In this document: one piece after another, positions 6,199-11,228 of the stretch
How positions within the stretch are numbered: the first letter of the stretch is position 1
How the letters are laid out: each line of letters opens with the position of its first letter
NCBI GenBank assembly: GCA_005883245.1
Contig: VAXT01000084.1
Span: 1-11,850 of the forward strand
Length of the DNA stretch: 11,850 bases
Origin: Actinomycetota bacterium
GTDB lineage: Bacteria > Actinomycetota > Thermoleophilia > Gaiellales > Gaiellaceae
Direction of reading: 5' to 3'
Made by a program: the position numbers and the translations under genes
The notes under the pieces: model-generated
The model's database searches: none
Told to the model about the DNA's origin: nothing
Seen by the model: the letters and a program-made list of their open reading frames with translations, nothing else

Positions 6199-7293
6199 CT
6201 AGGCCGCGTCTTCATCGGCGAGCTCCACTCGGTTCTTCCCGTGCTCCTTCGCCCGGTAGAGGGCGCTGTCGGCCGCCCGCAGGAGACTGTCCACGGACTG
6301 CGCGTCGCGGAGCTCGGCGACGCCGAAGCTGGCCGTGACCGCGACCTTCTCTCCCACCCCGAGCGGGATCTGCAGCTCGGCGAGCGACCGGCGCAGGCGA
6401 TCGGCGACGGTGCTCGCCCCGTCGAGCCCGGTCTCCGGGAGCAGGACGCCGAACTCCTCTCCGCCCAGGCGCGCGGCGACGTCCACGTCCCGCCCGTGCG
6501 CGCGGAGCAGGTCGGCGAACGCGATCAGCACCTCGTCTCCGGCGTGATGCCCGAACCGGTCGTTGATCTTCTTGAAGCCGTCGAGATCGGCGAGCACGAC
6601 CGACAGCCGCCCGCCCAGCCGCTTGCCACGCGCGATCTCGGAGTTCAGCGCATCGAGGAACCGGCGGCGGTTCACGAGCCCGGTCAACTCGTCGGTGATC
6701 GCCTGCCACTGGACGATGTCGTGCAGCCGTGCGTTCTCGAGCGCGATCGCGGCCTGGGACGAGAGCCACTCGGCGAGCTTCATCGTCTCCTCTCCGAAGC
6801 CGCCCTCGGGTGGGTTGAGAACGAGCGTCATCGCGGCCGTCTCGTCTCCCGCCGAGAGATCGAATTCGACGGCACGCGTGTCGCCATCGAGGTCGCCGAC
6901 CCAGCCCACCTCCTCCCCGTCGTGCAGGAGCCGACCGCCCCGGGCACCGGTCGCCTCCGTGATCACGTTCAGGATCACCGGCATCAGCGCACGAGGATTG
7001 TGCGTCGCGGCCAGCGCTTCGCCGACGAGCGCGAGCGCCTCACGGGCCTCGCGGCGGCCGGTGACGGGCGCACGGCGCCGTTCTCGATGTTCGGTCGTCG
7101 GCGGCAGCTCCGGTTCCTTCGGCCGGCGGAGCATCGGGACGAGCAGGACGAGAGTCACGATCGTCGCCAGGAGCGCAAGCAGGGCCAGCGGCCGGTCGAT
7201 CTGCACAGCGAGAAGAGCTGCGAGCGGCGTTTGACCTCCGACCGCGCGCAGCCAGGGTCCCTTTCTGGCTGAGATCCGCCGCAGGCCCTGCAT
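6199..7293 (-). CDS. Membrane-anchored GAF-GGDEF diguanylate cyclase
   Basis: This 364-residue protein should make cyclic di-GMP from two GTP at the inner face of the membrane. A hydrophobic segment (about 35-55) is followed by a basic stretch, then a GAF-like sensor region (about 85-190) and a linker helix. The GGDEF domain (about 195-358) begins with DELTGLVNRRRF (201-212) and contains DLDGFKKIND (236-245). The active-site GGEEF (277-281) is intact, and RDVD (268-271) exactly five residues before it is a complete RxxD inhibitory site, so feedback control by c-di-GMP is expected. No EAL or HD-GYP domain is present. The GAF ligand is unknown. ATG 7293 has no clear Shine-Dalgarno; a TAGACT lies 11 bases before it. 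The Pro-rich gene follows in the same operon and may be a partner. Confidence 0.92.
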   Translation of the reverse strand: MQGLRRISARKGPWLRAVGGQTPLAALLAVQIDRPLALLALLATIVTLVLLVPMLRRPKEPELPPTTEHRERRRAPVTGRREAREALALVGEALAATHNPRALMPVILNVITEATGARGGRLLHDGEEVGWVGDLDGDTRAVEFDLSAGDETAAMTLVLNPPEGGFGEETMKLAEWLSSQAAIALENARLHDIVQWQAITDELTGLVNRRRFLDALNSEIARGKRLGGRLSVVLADLDGFKKINDRFGHHAGDEVLIAFADLLRAHGRDVDVAARLGGEEFGVLLPETGLDGASTVADRLRRSLAELQIPLGVGEKVAVTASFGVAELRDAQSVDSLLRAADSALYRAKEHGKNRVELADEDAA

Positions 7294-7304
7294 CCAGGCG
7301 TCCG

Positions 7305-7332
7305 AGTCTAATCCGCCTCTCGGGCAGCGGAT
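7305..7332 (-). promoter_or_regulatory. Possible -10 and adjoining hairpin upstream of the diguanylate cyclase
   Basis: On the minus strand TAGACT (7310-7305) lies 11 bases before ATG 7293 and would give a leader of only a few bases. Directly upstream, ATCCGC (7311-7316) and GCGGAT (7327-7332) form a 6-base stem with a 10-base loop. The stem could end the transcript of the BamE-like gene or be an operator. Confidence 0.3.
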
Positions 7333-7369
7333 ATCCCTCGAAACGGGGTTGGCGACGTTATCCGGGGTC

Positions 7370-7813
7370 TCAACCGGGGAGCAGCGAGATCGTGATCTGC
7401 AGGACGAGCCCGTGCCCGATCAGGAAGTCCGTGGCCCGCGTGCCCGGCTGGCCGCTGCCGAGCCGGCACCTGCGAAAGCCCCCGCTGGCGGAGCAGGTGA
7501 CCGATGGGTACGCGCGTCGGACCGCAGACTCGGATGAGCTCACGCCGACCCCGGAACCCGTGTGCTCGCTCGAGCGGGTGGTCGTGATCTCGACCGCGCG
7601 CCCGAGCCGGAAGCCGACCCAGACGCGGGCGAAGTAGAGACGACCTCCGCCCGAGCCAATCGGGCTCCCGAGCTTCGCGCGGACCTGCGCCTTGGTCATG
7701 CCGAGCGTGACGCCGGACATGCCTTTCTGTGGGCGAATCATCGCGCTCGCGGGAGCAGCTGCAAGCAGCGAGAGCACGACGAGCGCGACGGCAAAACGGC
7801 GCATATGCGTCAT
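7370..7813 (-). CDS. Secreted small protein with BamE/SmpA-like motif
   Basis: The 147-residue product has a signal peptide (MRRFAVALVVLSLLAAAPASA, cleavage near residue 24). The mature part contains GVTLGMTKAQVRAKLGSP (34-51), the pattern seen at the start of BamE/SmpA/OmlA folds (GMTxxQVxxxLGxP). A second weaker copy of that pattern, GVSSSESAVRRAYP, lies at about 90-103. Two cysteines (C107, C116) may form a disulfide outside the cell. BamE itself belongs to outer-membrane assembly, so the likeness is of fold and not of role. Start is ATG 7813 or ATG 7804; neither has a good ribosome site, and the shorter form gives the cleaner signal peptide. It lies 40 bases after the same-strand 68-residue gene. 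Function unknown. Confidence 0.7.
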   Translation of the reverse strand: MTHMRRFAVALVVLSLLAAAPASAMIRPQKGMSGVTLGMTKAQVRAKLGSPIGSGGGRLYFARVWVGFRLGRAVEITTTRSSEHTGSGVGVSSSESAVRRAYPSVTCSASGGFRRCRLGSGQPGTRATDFLIGHGLVLQITISLLPG

Positions 7814-7853
7814 ATCGGCAGGCGTGCAGCGGGACGCGACCCCCGCTCGGGCC

Positions 7854-8060
7854 TCAGATCAGATGCGCTTCGATGTCCGGGTGGCTCGCCTGCCAGGCCT
7901 TCAGGTACAGGTCGATCTCGAGCCGCGCCTGCTCCTCGCCCGGGGCGCCCGGGACCTCGACGAGGACGGCACCGTCGCCTTCCGCGCGGGCCTCGCATTT
8001 GACTCGCCGCAGGAACTCGAGGAGCTCCTCACGTGCATCTGGGTGCACCTGGATCCGCAA
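7854..8060 (-). CDS. Small protein of 68 residues, unknown function
   Basis: The product starts at TTG 8060, with AGGGG about 5 bases upstream (CAGGGGACGATTG). The sequence RIQVHPDAREELLEFLRR suggests a beta strand then helix. A second strand pair (EARAEGDGAVLVEVP) and a second helix (ARLEIDLYLKAWQASHP), ending in a short strand, follow. This is a compact alpha/beta pattern compatible with a ferredoxin-like fold. The single Cys is C22. I recall similar short proteins in related actinobacteria but cannot name a family. It is divergent from mccB (95 bases between) and upstream of the secreted BamE-like gene on the same strand. Real coding is likely, because it has a sensible protein-like composition unlike the Arg-rich shadows around it. 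Confidence 0.6.
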   Translation of the reverse strand: MRIQVHPDAREELLEFLRRVKCEARAEGDGAVLVEVPGAPGEEQARLEIDLYLKAWQASHPDIEAHLI

Positions 8061-8143
8061 TCGTCCCCTGGGCTCACTTTGGGTGAAGAAAGCCGGTTTG
8101 TCGAGTTCGCTCGAATTGCAGGAAGAACAACCACCGCGCCCGG

Positions 8144-8149
8144 TACGCT
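8144..8149 (+). promoter_or_regulatory. Candidate -10 (TACGCT) giving a leaderless mccB transcript
   Basis: TACGCT is followed by exactly 6 bases and then ATG 8156, which would place the transcript start on the A of the start codon. No Shine-Dalgarno is visible before the ATG, in keeping with leaderless translation. No clear -35 is present. Confidence 0.5.
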
Positions 8150-8155
8150 CCGCCC

Positions 8156-9718
8156 ATGAGCGTGCTCACGTCCCAGGTCGAGCGGGACTCCGAGCTCTTC
8201 TCCCAGCGTCGCGAGCGGATGGAAGCGCTCGTCACGGAGCTGCGCGAGCGGACGGCCCTGATCGCGCGCGGCGGTGGCGAGAAGGCGATCGAGCGGCATC
8301 GCTCTCGCGGGAAGCTGCCGGCCCGGGAGCGCGTCGACCGGCTGCTCGATCCCGGAAGCGCCTTTCTCGAGCTCGGCACACTGGCCGCCTGGGACATGTA
8401 CGAGGGACAGTCCCCGTCCGCGGGGATGGTCACCGGGGTCGGCGTGATCGAGGGCCAGGAGTGCGTGATCGTGGCCAACGACGCGACCGTCAAGGGCGGC
8501 ACGTACTTCCCGCTCACGGTCAAGAAGCACCTGCGCGCACAGGAGGTGGCCGAGCAGAACGGGCTGCCGTGCGTCTACCTCGTCGACTCGGGCGGCGCGT
8601 TCCTCCCGCTTCAGGACGACGTCTTCCCCGACCGCGACCACTTCGGACGCATCTTCTTCAACCAGGCACGGATGTCTGCAAAGGGCATCCCGCAGATCGC
8701 CGCCGTCATGGGCTCGTGTACGGCAGGCGGCGCCTACGTGCCCGCGATGAGCGACGAGACGATCATCGTCAAGGGCACGGGCACGATCTTCATCGGCGGC
8801 CCGCCGCTCGTGAAGGCTGCGACCGGACAGGACGTGACCGCGGAGGAGCTCGGCGGCGCGGACGTGCACGCGCGGCGCTCCGGCGTGGCCGACCACTACG
8901 CGACGAGCGACGAGCACGCGCTCGCGATCGTGCGTTCGATCGTCCGCAACCTGCACCGGTCTCCGAAGGACATGCCCTGGGACCTGGTCCCGGCCGAGGA
9001 GCCGGTCGTCGACCCGTCCGAGCTGTACGGGCTGATCCCCGAGGACTACCGGCAGTCGTTCGACGCCCGCGAGGTGATCGCGCGGATCGTGGACGGCTCG
9101 CGCTTCCACGAGTTCAAGGAGCTGTACGGCGAGACGCTCGTCTGCGGGTTCGCCCGCATCGAGGGCTTCCCGGTCGGGATTCTCGCCAACAACGGCGTGC
9201 TGTTCGCGGAGTCGGCGCAGAAGGGCGCGCACTTCATCGAGCTCGCCTGCGAGCGCAAGGTTCCGCTCGTGTTCCTGCAGAACATCACCGGGTTCATGGT
9301 CGGGACCGAGTACGAGGCGGGCGGAATCGCGCGCGACGGCGCCAAGCTCGTGATGGCCGTGGCGTGCGCCGAGGTGCCGAAGTTCACGGTCGTGATCGGC
9401 GGCTCGTTCGGAGCGGGGAACTACGGCATGGCCGGACGCGCGTACTCGCCGCGGCAGCTCTGGATGTGGCCGAACGCGCGCATCTCGGTCATGGGCGGCG
9501 AGCAGGCGGCGACGGTGCTGACGATGGTCGGCGACGCGGACCCGGACGAGATCCGGGCGAAGTACGAGCACGAGGGCAATCCGTACTACTCGACGGCTCG
9601 GCTCTGGGACGACGGGATCATCGACCCGCTCGACACGCGGCGCGTGCTCGCGCTCGGGATCTCTGCTGCGCTCAATGCGCCGATTCCCGAGACGAAGTTC
9701 GGCATCTTCCGCATGTGA
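8156..9718 (+). CDS. mccB: Methylcrotonyl-CoA carboxylase-type beta subunit (carboxyltransferase)
   Basis: The 520-residue product is a full carboxyltransferase of the biotin-dependent acyl-CoA carboxylase family. It moves CO2 from carboxybiotin to an acyl-CoA. The N half has GGTYFPLTVKKHLRAQE (114-130), LVDSGGAFLPLQ (142-153), DRDHFGRIFFNQA (159-171) and GSCTAGGAYVPAMSDE (186-201). The C half has FLQNITGFMVGTEYE (373-387), GGSFGAGNYGMAGRAYSPR (415-433) and a KFGIFRM terminus. These strings fit the 3-methylcrotonyl-CoA (leucine breakdown) branch better than propionyl-CoA carboxylase; the geranyl-CoA branch is a close alternative. No biotin-carboxylase alpha subunit, acyl-CoA dehydrogenase or enoyl-CoA hydratase gene lies beside it, so its alpha partner is encoded elsewhere. 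It converges on a lipoprotein gene 28 bases away. Confidence 0.92.
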   Translation: MSVLTSQVERDSELFSQRRERMEALVTELRERTALIARGGGEKAIERHRSRGKLPARERVDRLLDPGSAFLELGTLAAWDMYEGQSPSAGMVTGVGVIEGQECVIVANDATVKGGTYFPLTVKKHLRAQEVAEQNGLPCVYLVDSGGAFLPLQDDVFPDRDHFGRIFFNQARMSAKGIPQIAAVMGSCTAGGAYVPAMSDETIIVKGTGTIFIGGPPLVKAATGQDVTAEELGGADVHARRSGVADHYATSDEHALAIVRSIVRNLHRSPKDMPWDLVPAEEPVVDPSELYGLIPEDYRQSFDAREVIARIVDGSRFHEFKELYGETLVCGFARIEGFPVGILANNGVLFAESAQKGAHFIELACERKVPLVFLQNITGFMVGTEYEAGGIARDGAKLVMAVACAEVPKFTVVIGGSFGAGNYGMAGRAYSPRQLWMWPNARISVMGGEQAATVLTMVGDADPDEIRAKYEHEGNPYYSTARLWDDGIIDPLDTRRVLALGISAALNAPIPETKFGIFRM

Positions 9719-9746
9719 AGCAGATCGGCAGCGAACGAGAGCTGAG

Positions 9747-10280
9747 CTACGGGACGTACTGCTCGTCGACGGCGACGACCTCGCCGTTCTCGATCGTGAG
9801 CCAGTAGAGCGAGTACTTGCCCCGGTACGGATCGGCGTAGGTCTGCCGGCCCTTCATGAACGACGCGAGGAAGGGACCGAGCTGGCCGGGCTGCCCGTTT
9901 CGACAGGGCTGGCAGCGCTTCGCCGTGATCTTGGCGTCGTTGGCGATGCGCAGCGTGCGGGTCGTCTTGTCCGGGTTCCGGATGTAGTAGTCGTTCGGCA
10001 CAGGCTCGCCGGGTGGGACGACGCCGTCTTCTTCGGCGGCCTTCTGCGCCTGCTGTCCGGTGAGGAACTGGGCCTCGTCGAACGCGAGCGTCGCCACCGG
10101 CCCGGCCGTCGAGACGCTCCTGATGTAACCGAAGTGCTCGACGGGAGTCGGAGCCGGCGGCGAGGTGGTCTGGGTGGAAGCCTGCGACTGGGTCGGCTCG
10201 GGCGAAGCGCCTTCACCCGCCCCGCCTCCGCACCCCGCCACAACGAGTGCGAGTGCGACGAGGAGTGCGCGACCGCCCAA
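9747..10280 (-). CDS. Putative lipoprotein with CxxC motif, unknown function
   Basis: The 177-residue product starts at TTG 10280. A short hydrophobic signal ends in a lipobox, VAGC (C17), so the mature protein should be lipid-anchored outside the membrane. A Ser/Thr/Pro/Gln linker (20-47) leads to a folded part (about 48-177): HFGYIRSV, VATLAFDEAQFLTG, VPNDYYIRNPDKTTRTL, a CQPC motif (C123, C126) and, near the end, YRGKYSLYWLTIENGEVVAVDEQYVP. The pattern recalls uncharacterised actinobacterial lipoproteins; no enzymatic motif is recognised. CQPC could be redox-active or bind metal, but the surroundings do not look like thioredoxin. The TTG is chosen because it gives the lipobox and lies 9 bases after a TAGGGT -10 element. 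Confidence 0.75.
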   Translation of the reverse strand: MGGRALLVALALVVAGCGGGAGEGASPEPTQSQASTQTTSPPAPTPVEHFGYIRSVSTAGPVATLAFDEAQFLTGQQAQKAAEEDGVVPPGEPVPNDYYIRNPDKTTRTLRIANDAKITAKRCQPCRNGQPGQLGPFLASFMKGRQTYADPYRGKYSLYWLTIENGEVVAVDEQYVP

Positions 10281-10289
10281 GACGGAGCC

Positions 10290-10318
10290 ACCCTAGTCGG
10301 TCGTTAGGCTGGTGGAAA
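10290..10318 (-). promoter_or_regulatory. Candidate lipoprotein promoter
   Basis: On the minus strand TTTCCA (10318-10313) and TAGGGT (10295-10290) are 17 bases apart. TAGGGT is 9 bases before TTG 10280, so the leader would be only about 3 bases. It overlaps the divergent cupin promoter, so the two may interfere. Confidence 0.5.
10305..10310 (+). promoter_or_regulatory. Candidate -10 (TAGGCT) of the cupin cluster
   Basis: TAGGCT lies 23 bases before ATG 10334. The inferred leader of about 17 bases contains AGGAGG (10324-10329). It falls within the spacer of the opposing lipoprotein promoter. No clear -35. Confidence 0.4.
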
Positions 10319-10333
10319 CTCGCAGGAGGCGAC

Positions 10334-10681
10334 ATGGCGAAGTACGACGTAGCCCATTGGGACGAACTGGACGGGGTCGTCAAAAAGGTGCGAAGAGCGC
10401 TCGGCGTGACGGCGTTCGGCGTCAACTACTTCGACCTGCCGCCGGGCGGCGAGGGGCTCGAGCACAACGAGACGCAGACGAACCAGGAAGAGGTGTACGT
10501 CTACGTGCGTGGCTCCGGCTGCCTGCGAATCGACGGCCGGGAGATCGAGGTCGGCGAGGGCATGGCTGTTCGGGTCAACCCGGAAGTGACGCGCCAGCCG
10601 ATCGCGGGTGACGAAGGGCTGCAGTGGGTCGCCATCGGCGCACCACGCGAGGGCAAGTACGAACCGCCCTCGTGGGGGTAG
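10334..10681 (+). CDS. Small single-domain cupin
   Basis: The ATG at 10334 has AGGAGG 4 bases upstream, so the in-frame open stretch before it is not coding. The 115-residue protein is one beta-barrel cupin: FGVNYFDLPPGG (28-39), EHNETQTNQEEVYVYVRGSG (43-62), LRIDGREIEVGEGMAVRVNP (64-83) and VAIGAP (99-104). In motif 1 only H44 and the glutamates E52/E53 remain of the usual HxH...E set. In motif 2 the His position appears to be Arg87, so the classic 3-His/1-Glu metal site is incomplete. It may be a sugar- or ligand-binding cupin and not a metal enzyme. It heads a tight cluster with 9-base gaps to the next two genes. Substrate unknown. Confidence 0.85.
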   Translation: MAKYDVAHWDELDGVVKKVRRALGVTAFGVNYFDLPPGGEGLEHNETQTNQEEVYVYVRGSGCLRIDGREIEVGEGMAVRVNPEVTRQPIAGDEGLQWVAIGAPREGKYEPPSWG

Positions 10682-10684
10682 GCT
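10679..10684 (+). promoter_or_regulatory. Candidate -10 (TAGGCT) built on the cupin stop codon
   Basis: The TAG stop of the cupin gene forms the first half of TAGGCT, followed by exactly 6 bases and ATG 10691. This is the leaderless geometry seen at mccB. It could give the 46-residue gene its own transcript in addition to read-through from the cupin. Confidence 0.4.
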
Positions 10685-10690
10685 CGCGCC

Positions 10691-10831
10691 ATGCACACGA
10701 TCGAGCTCACCGAAGAGGAGCTCCGGCTGGTTCACGCGGCGCTTCGCTCGTACCTCGACGACTTCGGGCACGAGGAGGCTGACGTCCTGCGGGCGATCAA
10801 GGCGCTCATCGCCAAGCTTCCTCGCCCCTAG
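10691..10831 (+). CDS. 46-residue helical protein of unknown function
   Basis: An ATG-to-TAG frame encodes MHTIELTEEELRLVHAALRS followed by YLDDFGHEEADVLRAIKALI and AKLPRP. After a short strand (HTIEL) it should form two amphipathic helices (about 7-24 and 28-42) around the DDFGHEE turn, probably a helical hairpin that dimerises. There is no cysteine or signal. Clean 9-base spacing on both sides (cupin stop to ATG; TAG to the next GTG) and an ordered, acidic protein-like composition support coding. Similar short proteins occur in related actinobacteria as far as I recall, without a named function. No Shine-Dalgarno is seen; a TAGGCT 6 bases before the ATG suggests leaderless expression or coupling to the cupin. 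Confidence 0.7.
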   Translation: MHTIELTEEELRLVHAALRSYLDDFGHEEADVLRAIKALIAKLPRP

Positions 10832-10840
10832 CTGGGTGCG

Positions 10841-11170
10841 GTGCTCCTGCGCCTCGTCATCTGGAACCTCGCCGACTCGAAGACGACGATCGAGGAGCTG
10901 CGCCGGTACCTCCGCGACGAGTCGGTGGACGCGTTCGAGGACGTGCCCGGCCTGCGCTTCAAGGCGTGGTTCTCCGACGAGCCGACGGAGCGTTGGGGCG
11001 CGGTCTACCTCTGGGAGTCACGGGAGGAAGCGGATCAGGAGCTGCCGAGCCGTGCGCGCGAGCTGATCGGCAAGGAGCCGGACATCGGCGAAGAGTTCGA
11101 CGTCGAGGCGACGATCGAGGGGCAGTTCGTGATCGATGAGCTGTCCCGCCGCGGGCTCGCGTTCGAGTAG
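10841..11170 (+). CDS. YdhR-like dimeric alpha-beta barrel protein (putative monooxygenase family)
   Basis: The 109-residue product starts at GTG 10841, 9 bases after the preceding stop. The pattern LLRLVIWNL (2-10), helix TTIEELRRYL (15-24), GLRFKAWFSDE (37-47), RWGAVYLWESREEAD (51-65) and a helix SRARELIG (70-77) fits the ferredoxin-like, dimeric alpha-beta barrel fold shared by YdhR and antibiotic-biosynthesis monooxygenase-like proteins. Members of this fold often bind small hydrophobic ligands and some oxidise aromatic substrates without a cofactor. No catalytic residue can be claimed here. No signal or membrane segment is seen. It is the third gene of the cupin cluster, and the association of a cupin with an ABM-like barrel would suit a small-molecule pathway, but that is speculation. 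Confidence 0.7.
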   Translation: MLLRLVIWNLADSKTTIEELRRYLRDESVDAFEDVPGLRFKAWFSDEPTERWGAVYLWESREEADQELPSRARELIGKEPDIGEEFDVEATIEGQFVIDELSRRGLAFE

Positions 11171-11193
11171 CGGTCCGCAACCCGGCGGGAAGT

Positions 11194-11222
11194 GAGACAT
11201 GTCCCCCGAGGCGCGGTAGCCT
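11194..11222 (+). promoter_or_regulatory. Candidate leaderless promoter of the glycoside-hydrolase-like gene
   Basis: GAGACA (11194-11199) and TAGCCT (11217-11222) are 17 bases apart, and GTG 11229 follows after 6 bases, so transcription would begin at the start codon. The -35 matches TTGACA at four of six positions. No Shine-Dalgarno is present. Confidence 0.5.
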
Positions 11223-11228
11223 TCAGAC

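Noticed and set aside
6037..7272. Long plus-strand frame antisense to the diguanylate cyclase
   Set aside because: It is a shadow of the cyclase; its translation is Arg/Glu/Gln-rich with no domain, while the opposite strand has intact GGEEF and RxxD motifs.
6151..8176. Identical MSVLTSQ N-termini of the Pro-rich protein and the carboxylase
   Set aside because: The codons differ and similarity stops after seven residues, so this is coincidence and not a shared leader.
7729..9807. Very long plus-strand open frame overlapping mccB, and a long minus-strand frame at 7901-9571
   Set aside because: Both are Arg/Ala/Gly-rich products without recognisable motifs, created by GC-rich codon bias of the carboxylase gene, whose own frame matches its family from end to end.
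10247..10333. N-terminal extension of the cupin frame from 10247
   Set aside because: It runs through the divergent promoters and gives an Arg-rich leader, whereas ATG 10334 has AGGAGG at proper spacing and begins the conserved fold.
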